A stretch of DNA of 64,000 nucleotides from Salegentibacter holothuriorum. GTDB taxonomy: Bacteria > Bacteroidota > Bacteroidia > Flavobacteriales > Flavobacteriaceae. Made by a program: the position numbers and the translations under genes. Below, in pieces: positions 16,468-24,975 of the stretch; position 1 is the stretch's first letter, and each line of letters opens with the position of its first letter. The notes under the pieces are model-generated. The model did not search any database. It was given only the letters and a program-made list of their open reading frames with translations, and was not told the origin of the DNA. The stretch spans positions 744,001 to 808,000 of the forward strand of contig NZ_FUYY01000002.1 in NCBI RefSeq assembly GCF_900168045.1. Direction: 5' to 3'.

Positions 16468-19400
16468 ATGAGTAAAACTATTATCGCCCAAAGCTTTGCA
16501 CAATCCCCGCAACAGCAGGAATTGAGGGATTCCCTTGTCTCTTCTGAAAAATATCGTACTAAAATTCAACTAAAAGGCCTTGTTGGTTCCGCCTTTTCTT
16601 TTGTTGCAGCCAATGCATTTAAAGAAGTAGAAAAACCCTTTTTGCTGATTTTTAACGATAAAGAAGAAGCGGCTTATTATTTAAACGATCTCGAGCAACT
16701 GGTAGGAGAAAAAAATGTGCTTTTTTATCCAGGTAGTTATCGCCGCCCTTATCAAATTGAAGAAACCGATAATGCGAATGTATTATTACGAGCCGAGGTT
16801 TTAAACCGAATCAACTCTCGCAAAAAACCGGCGATAATTGTTACCTATCCAGATGCTCTTTTTGAAAAAGTAGTTACCCGAAAAGAACTGGATAGAAGTA
16901 CACTAAAAATCTCTGTAGAAGATGAACTTTCTATAGATTTTGTAAACGAGGTGCTGTTCGAGTATAAATTCAAACGAGTAGATTTTGTAACCGAACCGGG
17001 GGAATTTTCAGTTCGTGGGGGAATTATTGATGTTTTTTCCTTTAGTAACGACGAGCCTTATAGAATTGAATTCTTTGGTGATGATGTAGATAGCATTAGA
17101 AGTTTTGATGTAGAAACCCAGCTTTCTACAGATAAAGTGAAGAAAATTTCGGTGATGCCGAATGTGGAAAACAAACATCTGGACGAAATACGGGAGAGTT
17201 TTCTAAAATATATTTCTGAAAAAACCGTGGTGTTTGTTAAAAATCTCGATTTACTCACTGCACAAACCGATAAACTTTTTGGTAAAGCAGAAGAAGCTTT
17301 TGCTAAACTTTCTGAAGATGTAAAACATAGCGAACCTAGAGAGTTGTTTTGTGATGGGGAGTTAATTAAAAGTCAGCTGGAGCTTTTTTCAATGGTTGAA
17401 TTGAGTAACCAGTCTAACATTCGTCATCCTGAATTTATTTCAGGATCTAAGTCCAATGAGACTTCGAAACAAATTGAGGGTGACGGCGGGGTAAAAAATC
17501 TAGAATTTCAAACAAAACCCCAACCTTCTTTTAATAAGCAATTCGATTTATTGATTGATAACTTAATTGAAAACCAGGAAAACGGATATACAAATTATAT
17601 TTTCTGCGTTAGCGAACAGCAAGCCAAACGATTCCACGATATCTTCGATGACCAGGAGCGTATCGTGAAATACCAAACAATTACTTTGGCTTTGTTTCAG
17701 GGTTTTATAGATGAAACCGGAAAAAATGTTTGTTATACCGATCACCAGATTTTTGAGCGCTATCATAAATTTAATCTTAAGAATGGTTATGCTAAAAAAC
17801 AGGCGATCACGCTTAAGGAACTCGGCAATCTTGAAGTGGGTGATTATGTAACACATATTGATCACGGAATAGGAAAATTTGGCGGACTTCAGAAAATTGA
17901 TGTAGAAGGCAAAAAGCAGGAAGCCATCAAGCTTTTTTATGGCGAGCGAGATATTTTATATGTCAGCATACATTCTCTTCATAAAATTTCAAAGTATAAC
18001 GGGAAGGATGGCAAAGAACCTAAGATCTTTAAATTGGGTAGTAATGCCTGGAAGAAGCTAAAGCAAAAGACAAAAGCCCGGGTTAAGCATATTGCTTATA
18101 ATTTAATTGAACTTTACGCAAAACGTAGATTACAAAAGGGCTTTGCCTTTGGGCCAGATTCTTACTTACAACACGAGCTGGAAGCCTCTTTTATGTATGA
18201 AGACACACCAGATCAAAGTACCGCAACCCAGGCGGTAAAAGAAGATATGGAGAACGAGCGCCCTATGGATCGGTTGGTTTGTGGTGATGTTGGTTTCGGA
18301 AAAACAGAGGTTGCCATTAGGGCAGCTTTTAAAGCGGTAGATAATGGCAAACAGGTGGCGATTTTAGTGCCTACTACAATTTTGGCGTTTCAACATCACG
18401 AAACTTTTACTGAACGTTTAAAAGACTTCCCCGTTACGGTAGATTATTTGAATAGGTTTAGAACCGCTAAAGAGCGTAGAGAAACCCTTGAAGAACTTGA
18501 AAATGGAAAAGTTGATATTGTAATTGGGACACATCAATTGGTGAATAAAGCCGTTAAATTCAAGGATCTTGGGCTATTAATTGTGGATGAAGAGCAGAAA
18601 TTTGGAGTTTCAGTAAAAGATAAGCTAAAGACCATAAAAGAAAATGTAGATACGCTTACGCTAACGGCAACGCCAATTCCGCGAACGCTTCAGTTTAGTT
18701 TAATGGCGGCTCGAGATTTATCTACCATTACCACACCGCCTCCAAATAGATATCCTATAGAAACGAACGTAATTCGCTTTTCCGAAGAAACTATTCGGGA
18801 TGCAGTTTCCTATGAAATTCAGCGTGGCGGACAGGTTTTCTTTATTCATAATAGGATTGAAAATATTAAAGAAGTCGCAGGGATGATTCAGCGCGTAGTA
18901 CCAGATGCAAAGATAGGCGTAGGTCACGGCCAGATGGAAGGAAAGAAACTGGAAAAATTGATGCTGAGCTTTATAAATGGTGAATTTGATGTTTTGGTTT
19001 CTACAACAATCGTAGAAAGCGGACTCGATGTAACCAACGCGAACACGATCTTTATCAATAACGCAAATAATTTTGGGGTTTCAGATCTTCATCAAATGCG
19101 TGGTAGAGTAGGCCGAAGCAATAAAAAGGCATTTTGTTACTTTATTACGCCGCCTTATTCTGTAATGACTGAAGATGCACGGAAGCGAATTAGCGCTTTA
19201 GAGCAATTTTCTGAATTGGGAAGCGGTATAAATATCGCGATGAAAGATTTAGAAATACGCGGTGCCGGAGACCTACTGGGTGGTGAGCAAAGCGGATTCA
19301 TTAATGAAATTGGTTTTGATACATATCAGAAGATTTTAAATGAAGCTATTGAAGAATTAAAGGAAAATGAATTCCAGGAGCTTTATAGTGAATCTGAAAA

Positions 19401-19914
19401 TATAGAGGATAAAACCTTTGTAAAAGATGCGCAGATCGATACCGATTTTGAAATTCTTTTCCCTGATGATTATATCAATAATATCACTGAAAGATTAAAT
19501 TTATATACGCAGTTAAACAAAATTACCTCAGAAGAAGATCTGCAGAAGTTTGAAGCTGAACTTGTAGATCGTTTTGGGGAGTTGCCAACCCAGGCGGTAG
19601 ATTTACTAAATAGTGTTCGTATAAAATGGATCGCGGCGAGTATAGGTCTGGAAAAGATCATTTTAAAACAAGGAAAATTAATAGGTTATTTTATTTCCGA
19701 TCAGCAATCCAGGTTTTACCAAACCAATATGTTTACCAAAGTGCTGCAATATGTGCAAACGCATAAGCATAAATGCACAATGAAAGAGAAGAAGACCAGG
19801 AATGGTTTGCGCTTGCTCTTAACTTTCGATAAAATTATCTCAATAGAAAGCGCTTTAAAAGTTTTGCAGCCCCTGGATTTTAGGGTGAAAGAGGAGGAAG
19901 TAGAGGCCCCCTAA
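16468..19914 (+). CDS. mfd: Transcription-repair coupling factor Mfd
   Basis: An 1148-residue ATP-dependent translocase that removes stalled RNA polymerase and recruits UvrA. The order is a UvrB-like N-terminal module (residues 1 to about 300), a variable linker, the RNAP-interacting CarD-like domain (LEVGDYVTHIDHGIGKFGG), translocase motor one with Walker A GDVGFGKTE and DEEQKFGV, motor two with FIHNRIENI and MRGRVGRSNKKA, and the C-terminal D7 domain. The start is ATG 16468, not the longer frame from 16432, because the promoter lies within that extension. In the linker, residues 319-327 (RHPEFISGS) come from an inserted repeat. The stop codon lies inside another palindrome. Confidence 0.96.
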   Translation: MSKTIIAQSFAQSPQQQELRDSLVSSEKYRTKIQLKGLVGSAFSFVAANAFKEVEKPFLLIFNDKEEAAYYLNDLEQLVGEKNVLFYPGSYRRPYQIEETDNANVLLRAEVLNRINSRKKPAIIVTYPDALFEKVVTRKELDRSTLKISVEDELSIDFVNEVLFEYKFKRVDFVTEPGEFSVRGGIIDVFSFSNDEPYRIEFFGDDVDSIRSFDVETQLSTDKVKKISVMPNVENKHLDEIRESFLKYISEKTVVFVKNLDLLTAQTDKLFGKAEEAFAKLSEDVKHSEPRELFCDGELIKSQLELFSMVELSNQSNIRHPEFISGSKSNETSKQIEGDGGVKNLEFQTKPQPSFNKQFDLLIDNLIENQENGYTNYIFCVSEQQAKRFHDIFDDQERIVKYQTITLALFQGFIDETGKNVCYTDHQIFERYHKFNLKNGYAKKQAITLKELGNLEVGDYVTHIDHGIGKFGGLQKIDVEGKKQEAIKLFYGERDILYVSIHSLHKISKYNGKDGKEPKIFKLGSNAWKKLKQKTKARVKHIAYNLIELYAKRRLQKGFAFGPDSYLQHELEASFMYEDTPDQSTATQAVKEDMENERPMDRLVCGDVGFGKTEVAIRAAFKAVDNGKQVAILVPTTILAFQHHETFTERLKDFPVTVDYLNRFRTAKERRETLEELENGKVDIVIGTHQLVNKAVKFKDLGLLIVDEEQKFGVSVKDKLKTIKENVDTLTLTATPIPRTLQFSLMAARDLSTITTPPPNRYPIETNVIRFSEETIRDAVSYEIQRGGQVFFIHNRIENIKEVAGMIQRVVPDAKIGVGHGQMEGKKLEKLMLSFINGEFDVLVSTTIVESGLDVTNANTIFINNANNFGVSDLHQMRGRVGRSNKKAFCYFITPPYSVMTEDARKRISALEQFSELGSGINIAMKDLEIRGAGDLLGGEQSGFINEIGFDTYQKILNEAIEELKENEFQELYSESENIEDKTFVKDAQIDTDFEILFPDDYINNITERLNLYTQLNKITSEEDLQKFEAELVDRFGELPTQAVDLLNSVRIKWIAASIGLEKIILKQGKLIGYFISDQQSRFYQTNMFTKVLQYVQTHKHKCTMKEKKTRNGLRLLLTFDKIISIESALKVLQPLDFRVKEEEVEAP
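17422..17448. repeat. Repeat sequence inserted in frame in mfd
   Basis: CGTCATCCTGAATTTATTTC followed by AGGATCT, read here as RHPEFISGS. The same sequence occurs inverted at 21042-21067 and in short form at 12449-12469, both intergenic. The inserted segment may continue to about 17486, where TGACGG occurs. Confidence 0.75.
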
Positions 19915-19959
19915 GGGGGAATTATTCTGGATAATGTTCCCCTCCTGTTTAAGGAGGGG
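19907..19959. repeat. GC-rich palindromic repeat overlapping the mfd stop
   Basis: The palindrome CCCCC-TAA-GGGGG (19907-19919) contains the mfd TAA stop. A second stem follows: CCCCTCC (19939-19945) and GGAGGGG (19953-19959), then GGCAGATAGGCCGGGGTGG. This type of CCCCTCC/GGAGGGGTGGC repeat is common between Flavobacteriaceae genes. Confidence 0.7.
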
Positions 19960-20009
19960 TGGCAGATAGGCCGGGGTGGTTGAACCCTTCCTTCATTCCT
20001 TCGAAATGC

Positions 20010-20083
20010 CACCTTCCCTTGGAAATGGAAGGTGCTTTTGTATACAAGACCTCACAGGTTTCAAAAACCTGTGAGGTCTTTTT
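20010..20083 (+). terminator. Double hairpin terminator downstream of mfd
   Basis: First stem CACCTTCC (20010-20017) and GGAAGGTG (20027-20034) followed by CTTTTG. Second is the dispersed palindrome GACCTCACAGGTTT/AAACCTGTGAGGTC (20048-20079) followed by TTTTT. The second is copy 2 of the repeat at 3329-3361, apparently serving as a terminator. Confidence 0.65.
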
Positions 20084-20091
20084 ATTTACAT

Positions 20092-20116
20092 TATTCTGAA
20101 CTCGTTTCAGAATCTA
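20092..20116. repeat. Short palindrome ATTCTGAACTCGTTTCAGAAT
   Basis: ATTCTGAA and TTTCAGAAT arms with a short loop, related to the CTGAA...TTTCAG repeats at 20988-21067 and 31763-31844. It lies just beyond the stop of the SDR gene. Confidence 0.5.
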
Positions 20117-20121
20117 AGCTG

Positions 20122-20922
20122 TTAAATAGTTCCCTTAAACTCATAACCCAATACTTCCCCTAAATTCACAGAACTTATCTTCTTGCCTTTAGAAATTCCA
20201 TTCTGATTAAAATCGGGAGTATTTAAGTTCTCTTCCTTTGCAGTTTTCGTGTAATAATCTTCCTTAGTTGGATGATCAGGATAGGCGGCATTAAAAGTTT
20301 TTCCCCAGGCTTCTTTCTTGATGATCTGGTTAATAATTTCCATACAATCTTCTTGCTGAATAAGATTTACCGGCGCTTTTGGATCTTTAATCCCTGTTTT
20401 GTTAGCGAGGTAATTTACCGGATGTCTTCCGGGTCCAATCAAACCTCCAAATCGAACCACAGAAGTTTGAAAATGCTCATTTTTCAATAATATTTTTTCT
20501 GAAGAAATAAGTTGTTTAGCGGCTTCAGAAGTTCCATTAGCTTCGTTTTCTTCAGTGTATTCGGGGAAGTTTTCTTCGTCTTTATAGACTGAAGTAGAAC
20601 TCACAAAAATCACTTTTTCCACCGGGGATTTTTCTATATAATCTATAATTCTGCCTATTTTTCCAACGAAATCGGCTTCGGGGTCGCCGCGTAATCCAGG
20701 CGGTATGTCTATAATTAGCAATTCAGAATGGGCCAGGAAAGAAGTAAGATCGCCCTGAACGCCTTCCGTAAAAATTTTAATCTGGTATGGTGTAATGCCG
20801 GCTTCGCGCAATGGTTGCATTTTTTCCTGACTGGTCACCGAGCCTTTTACTATGTGCTCTTCTTTTAATTTTTTTGCGAGTGGCAATCCCAGCCAACCGG
20901 TTCCTAAAATAGATATGTTCAT
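20122..20922 (-). CDS. NAD(P)-dependent epimerase/dehydratase-like SDR (YeeZ-like)
   Basis: A 266-residue atypical short-chain dehydrogenase/reductase. The Rossmann fold starts ILGTGWLGLPLAKKL, a GxGxxG variant at the N-terminus. FVSSTSVYKDEENFPEYTE is the conserved strand with the Ser-Ser-Val-Tyr segment of the YeeZ-like epimerase group, and VVRFGGLIGPGRHPV matches the substrate-loop region. The canonical YxxxK catalytic pair is not evident. Substrate unknown. It is a single gene flanked by dispersed repeats on both sides. Confidence 0.82.
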   Translation of the reverse strand: MNISILGTGWLGLPLAKKLKEEHIVKGSVTSQEKMQPLREAGITPYQIKIFTEGVQGDLTSFLAHSELLIIDIPPGLRGDPEADFVGKIGRIIDYIEKSPVEKVIFVSSTSVYKDEENFPEYTEENEANGTSEAAKQLISSEKILLKNEHFQTSVVRFGGLIGPGRHPVNYLANKTGIKDPKAPVNLIQQEDCMEIINQIIKKEAWGKTFNAAYPDHPTKEDYYTKTAKEENLNTPDFNQNGISKGKKISSVNLGEVLGYEFKGTI

Positions 20923-20936
20923 AAAGCCCCTCCCGG

Positions 20937-20953
20937 CCTCCCCAAAGGGGAGG
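20937..20953. repeat. GC-rich palindrome CCTCCCC-AAA-GGGGAGG
   Basis: A perfect seven-base stem with a three-base loop, followed on the plus strand by TGTTTTT. It lies 15 bp upstream of the SDR start codon. Confidence 0.6.
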
Positions 20954-20987
20954 TGTTTTTAAGTTTCTAAAAAAATATTCGTGTATT

Positions 20988-21067
20988 CGTCAAGCTGAAC
21001 TTGTTTCAGCTTCTAATATGAGAGCATTTCTTATCAAGTTAGATCCTGAAATAAATTCAGGATGACG
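20988..21067. repeat. Composite repeat, CGTCAAGCTGAAC...AGGATGACG family (copy 1)
   Basis: The left end CGTCAAGCTGAACTTGTTTC continues AGCTTCT (a hairpin of its own). The right end AGATCCTGAA...TTCAGGATGACG is a second hairpin. The outer CGTC/GACG bases pair. An 82-bp element with the same plan is at 31763-31844. Confidence 0.75.
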
Positions 21068-21098
21068 AGTAATAACCTCAAAGCTACAAAACCAAAGC

Positions 21099-23414
21099 CT
21101 ACTCTGGGCTTATGGTTTTCTTAAAAATTACAGCATCGTTTAGTACAAAAGGCCTTGGAATCATAGTTTCTGGTCTTGGCTCTACATTTAAGGCTTCATT
21201 TTCAAGCAAATCATAACTAGCCTCGTAAAGCGTGAACTCCGGTTTTTTATCCTTTTTTAAACTGAATTCCAGCCGTAGTGTGTCCCTGCCCGAAATATGA
21301 TAAGTCAATATCCTATTGTGCCATCTAAGGCTGTGAATATGAAAATTGTTGCTTCCAAGCGCGACCGAATCAGCTTCAAGTCCATTCACTTTAAAGCTTT
21401 CAAAATCTAGAATTCTATCCGTAAAAAGTTCTATTCTATTTGCTTTTCGGTTGGTGGCAATTTTCAATAGATAGGAATTAATAGCTGAGGTAGAATCGGT
21501 TTTTTCCCAGGTTATTCCTGGCGATTTCAAAACGATCTTTGGGGCTTCGGTACGCCAGGTAAAATCTGAACTATATTTACTGCTAAAAGTGTTATTGTTT
21601 GTCGGAGCTATTAAGGGATCTTCCCCGAAATATCTTGTCGTCCATTCATCTGGCATCTTATCGTAAGAATACCAATTCGCTTTATTTTTATCGGCATCAA
21701 AAAGATAAACCAGGGAATTGGGTTTGGGATGCTCTTTGGTAAAATCAGCTTTAAAATGGGCGGTAATTAGAAGGATATTAAAAATTAAAAAGAAAAATAC
21801 CGCAATCTTTTTATTGCTTTTAAAATAAGCAAAAACAGGTAGCAAAAGCTGGAATAATAAAACAGTAAGCAATGCCGATACAAACAAAATTTTCAAGCCT
21901 AAAGCTACCGGAAACATTTTGATAAACGGTACTAAAATAAAGATGGCTGGAAGACCTAGGAAAGCCATTAATAAGGAATTAGGGGATTCCTGGCGCATCA
22001 TCATAAAGAGCTGCAACAAGGCGAAAAAAACCGGTATAATAAAATAAGCCGCACCTTTTAAAAAGAAAGCGAGCAAAGTACAAAGCAGTAACCAAAAAAA
22101 CAGTGGTACCACAAATAGATTTGCCTTGTTTTCAATATGCCGAAAGCGGAAATAGCTAAAAAATGCAATCAATAAACTGAGCGAAACAAATGCAGCGATA
22201 TAATAATAGCCGTTATAGGTAAAGCCGTGTTCCATTTCTGAATATTCCGGGTAGCTGTAAAGGAGGAATTTCCAAAGTAGAAAAACCAATAAGCCCGAAA
22301 AAGCTAAACTCACCACAAAGGGAATAATACCCTTATAAATTTCTTTAAGTTGAAGTCTGTCCCTGGAAAATCCGTAACCCAGGAGGATGAAAAATAGTAT
22401 AAAAGCAAGAATAAGCATTGGAAAAATCCAGGAGAACGGATAACTGATAATTTCACCACCGGGAATATTCAAGAACAATACTTCTTCTTCCGTATTTACT
22501 TGGCCTAATTCTGCATCTTTAAAATAATCTAGTAGAGGCATTAAGTAGCTGCCCTGATGCGCCAGGGTTTCCTTGTCTAAATTTTTCGGGATATCAGTCG
22601 CGGTGTGATAATCAAAATGATCGTCTATAAAGGCAAAATTATAACCTGGAATATCCCCTTGTTCCCGTAAAACTGTAAGATCTGTATCATTAGGCAACAT
22701 CTTATACACGCTGTAAACCAGCGAATTTGTAACGGGAAATTCGGGATTCGCTTTTTTGAAAGAATTAATAAGCCCCGCGTTTCCTGAATTTGTTTCCAGG
22801 AACATAAAAGAATCACCACCGCTACCGCGGGCTTCAAAATTGAGAGCGAGTTTAGCATCTTTAGCCCAGGGATGGTCTTTTATAAAAAGTTCGGCGCCAT
22901 TTAAACCGAGTTCTTCAGCATCGGTAAATAGAATGATAATATCATTTTTATGCTTTTTATTTTCAGCTAAAAAAGTGCGAATTCCCTCTAAAATTGTTCC
23001 CACACCGCTGCCGGCATCACTAGCGCCCAGGGAAGAATGCGGATTACTGTCGTAATGCGTCATAATCACCAAAGCCTCACCGTTTCCGCTGCCTTCCAGA
23101 CGAGCCAGTATGTTTTGAGGGCGGACTAAAACTCCATTTTTATTAAGCGTATAATCTTCGTGGGTTTGTGCCTGTAGCCCCATTTCCTGTAACTGGCCAA
23201 CGATATAGTTTCTTACCCGACTATGCGCTTCAGTTCCTACATAATGTGGTTTTTGCGCAATCGCTTCCACGTGTTTAAAAGCGCGTAGGGTAGAAAAAGT
23301 AGTTTTAGGTGCGTCTTCGGCTTCAATAGTTTTTGGCTGGCTGCTGTAAAAGCTAAACCAAACTGCAATGGCAATAAAAATGAATGAAAAAAAGCGAGGT
23401 ATATTTTTCAGCAT
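21099..23414 (-). CDS. M28 family zinc aminopeptidase with large membrane domain
   Basis: A 771-residue membrane peptidase. A short N-terminal signal anchor (FFSFIFIAIAVWFSFY) is followed by an extracytoplasmic M28 domain (about 35-310). Its zinc ligands are visible in MTHYDSNPH, LGASDAGSGVGT, FTDAEELGLNGAE and a distal DDHFDYHTATD. Then come about eight hydrophobic helices (330-570) and a soluble C-terminal domain of about 200 residues. The plan resembles yeast Pff1 and related M28 proteins in Bacteroidota, which trim peptides in the periplasm. It is transcribed alone. Confidence 0.88.
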   Translation of the reverse strand: MLKNIPRFFSFIFIAIAVWFSFYSSQPKTIEAEDAPKTTFSTLRAFKHVEAIAQKPHYVGTEAHSRVRNYIVGQLQEMGLQAQTHEDYTLNKNGVLVRPQNILARLEGSGNGEALVIMTHYDSNPHSSLGASDAGSGVGTILEGIRTFLAENKKHKNDIIILFTDAEELGLNGAELFIKDHPWAKDAKLALNFEARGSGGDSFMFLETNSGNAGLINSFKKANPEFPVTNSLVYSVYKMLPNDTDLTVLREQGDIPGYNFAFIDDHFDYHTATDIPKNLDKETLAHQGSYLMPLLDYFKDAELGQVNTEEEVLFLNIPGGEIISYPFSWIFPMLILAFILFFILLGYGFSRDRLQLKEIYKGIIPFVVSLAFSGLLVFLLWKFLLYSYPEYSEMEHGFTYNGYYYIAAFVSLSLLIAFFSYFRFRHIENKANLFVVPLFFWLLLCTLLAFFLKGAAYFIIPVFFALLQLFMMMRQESPNSLLMAFLGLPAIFILVPFIKMFPVALGLKILFVSALLTVLLFQLLLPVFAYFKSNKKIAVFFFLIFNILLITAHFKADFTKEHPKPNSLVYLFDADKNKANWYSYDKMPDEWTTRYFGEDPLIAPTNNNTFSSKYSSDFTWRTEAPKIVLKSPGITWEKTDSTSAINSYLLKIATNRKANRIELFTDRILDFESFKVNGLEADSVALGSNNFHIHSLRWHNRILTYHISGRDTLRLEFSLKKDKKPEFTLYEASYDLLENEALNVEPRPETMIPRPFVLNDAVIFKKTISPE

Positions 23415-23550
23415 AATTCAGAAAAAACAAAAGATTTTATAGGATTTAAAGATACTTAAGATTTTAAGGAATAGTAGTGCTGAGGAGTAAGCTTTCAGAA
23501 TAATTAAATTTTCCCTATATTTAAGTAATTAGTAATCAAAAAAATAGGCT

Positions 23551-24021
23551 ATGGGTATTAAAAGTTTTCAGGGAAAAAGGGCTGAGCCGGAAAAGGCGAA
23601 AAGTGCCCCAATGTTAGTTAGAGATTATATGAGTACTTCGCTTATTACCTTTAAAGAACACGAAAATATTATGGATGTTGCTGAAAAACTCACTAAAAAT
23701 AAGATTTCTGGTGGCTGTGTTGTAGACGATAATAATAAGTTATTGGGGCTTATTTCTGAAGGGGATTGTATGAAACAAATTTCTGACAGTAGATATTATA
23801 ATATGCCTTTAGATAATGCAACGGTTGGAAAAAGAATGACATGCAATGTTGATACTATAGATGGGAATATGAACGTAATGGATGCCGCAAAACTCTTTAT
23901 TGAAAAAAGATTTAGGAGATTTCCAATTGTTGAGCATGGCAAGCTGATAGGACAAATAAGTCAGAGTGATGTTTTACGGGCTGCGGTGCGCTTAAAAAGT
24001 AACAACTGGCATTTGGGGTAA
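23551..24021 (+). CDS. Tandem CBS-domain protein
   Basis: A 156-residue protein made almost only of two CBS domains: VRDYMSTSLITFKEHENIMD...GCVVDDNNKLLGLISEGDCM, and RMTCNVDTIDG...RFPIVEHGKLIGQISQSDVL. Paired CBS domains bind adenine nucleotides and act as regulatory modules; a partner enzyme or channel cannot be named. The N-terminus (MGIKSFQGKRAEPEKAKSAP) is basic and probably disordered. It is transcribed alone and convergent with the next gene. Confidence 0.88.
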   Translation: MGIKSFQGKRAEPEKAKSAPMLVRDYMSTSLITFKEHENIMDVAEKLTKNKISGGCVVDDNNKLLGLISEGDCMKQISDSRYYNMPLDNATVGKRMTCNVDTIDGNMNVMDAAKLFIEKRFRRFPIVEHGKLIGQISQSDVLRAAVRLKSNNWHLG

Positions 24022-24028
24022 TTCTTAG

Positions 24029-24376
24029 CTAGTTGCGTTTTACCAATGCGTAAATTCCATTCTCTAAAGGAAGATAACCCTGATCGTATACAAAATAATA
24101 GACCTTACCGGTTTTGGTAGTATAAATACTGGTAATGTATTCAAAATTAAAGCCACGAGCCAGTAATTTATTTTTACTAATCGTGGTTTTTTCGTTTGGA
24201 TTAAACTCTTCTAATATGCGGTAATTTTTGCGAAGTTGGTTATTTACATTTCTAACCAGGTTTTTCCGGTCTTTGTTTAGATTGTTGTGATGTGCATTGC
24301 GGCAGTAATCGCTGCAGAATTTTTTATCTACCCGACCCACAATCTTTTCGCCACATTCTAAACAGGATTTTTGCAT
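24029..24376 (-). CDS. Zinc-ribbon protein of unknown function (DUF2116-like N-terminus)
   Basis: A 115-residue protein with an N-terminal metal-binding cluster CLECGEKIVGRVDKKFCSDYC (two CxxC-like pairs, C5/C8 and C22/C26) followed by HHNN. It resembles the DUF2116 zinc ribbon found on small Bacteroidota proteins. The rest (residues 40-115) is basic and helical, then beta-like (YITSIYTTKTGKVYYFVYD). Function unknown; DNA or RNA binding is inference. A dispersed CTCGGTGATCGAG element starts 5 bp from its start codon, so its promoter may lie in repeat DNA. Confidence 0.75.
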   Translation of the reverse strand: MQKSCLECGEKIVGRVDKKFCSDYCRNAHHNNLNKDRKNLVRNVNNQLRKNYRILEEFNPNEKTTISKNKLLARGFNFEYITSIYTTKTGKVYYFVYDQGYLPLENGIYALVKRN

Positions 24377-24460
24377 AATTACTCGGTGATCGAGATTTAA
24401 ACCTTCAGGGCTTAGTTTGATTTAAAATTTTGTTTCTAAATAATACCCATAAGTTTATTC
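24377..24460 (+). repeat. Dispersed intergenic element with CTCGGTGATCGAG core (copy D)
   Basis: The core CTCGGTGATCGAG (24382-24394) differs from CTCGATAATCGAG at two places. It is followed by ATTTAAACCTTCAGGGCTTAG, similar to the first half of the copy at 6903-7000. The distal half is poorly conserved and its end is uncertain. It abuts the start codon of the minus-strand zinc-ribbon gene. Confidence 0.5.
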
Positions 24461-24527
24461 AATTTCACAATAAATATAAAGAAAAACCTCAATAAATGCT
24501 GAAATTCAGGATTTTGAGTGATTATAT

Positions 24528-24953
24528 TTATTTGTTCTTTCGCATTTCGGCCTGCCGCATCGGCATACTATCTATAGTATTAAAAAGTTTTTCTGCAGAA
24601 AGTATTTTAGTTTGATCCAGTTTTTCACCGCCATCTAAACCAATAAGTAGTACCCGAAAATCACTTTTTTCTTCTTTATATTTCTGAAAGAGTTCGATAG
24701 AATTTTTCCAGTTTTCTTCTGCGAGTCCGGTGCTATATTTTTCTGCTATAATTTGATAGATCACCAGTTTTCGCTCTTTTAAGCTTTGTTGGTGTTTTTG
24801 AAGTTCGGTAAGTTGTTGTTGGAATTTTTTGTTTTTTTCTTGAGCAATAATTAAAACAAGACGGTCTTTCCATTGGTGTTTAGAAAGATCTTGTGCATTT
24901 AAATTCATAGCAAAAGCGAAAATAAAAATAAAGAAACAGACAGATTTTATCAT
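24528..24953 (-). CDS. Exported DUF4174-like protein
   Basis: A 141-residue protein with a signal peptide (VCFFIFIFAFAMNLNAQD; cleavage expected after LNA). The rest reads LSKHQWKDRLVLIIAQEKNKK...RKLVIYQIIAEKY...DFRVLLIGLDGGEKL. This thioredoxin-like pattern, W-x-x-R-L-V-L and a later L-I-G-L-D-G-G without catalytic Cys, is that of DUF4174. Role unknown, probably periplasmic. It lies 22 bp after the truncated DEAD-box gene and is probably cotranscribed with it. Confidence 0.8.
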   Translation of the reverse strand: MIKSVCFFIFIFAFAMNLNAQDLSKHQWKDRLVLIIAQEKNKKFQQQLTELQKHQQSLKERKLVIYQIIAEKYSTGLAEENWKNSIELFQKYKEEKSDFRVLLIGLDGGEKLDQTKILSAEKLFNTIDSMPMRQAEMRKNK

Positions 24954-24975
24954 ATTCTAAAGTACGAAAAATCTA

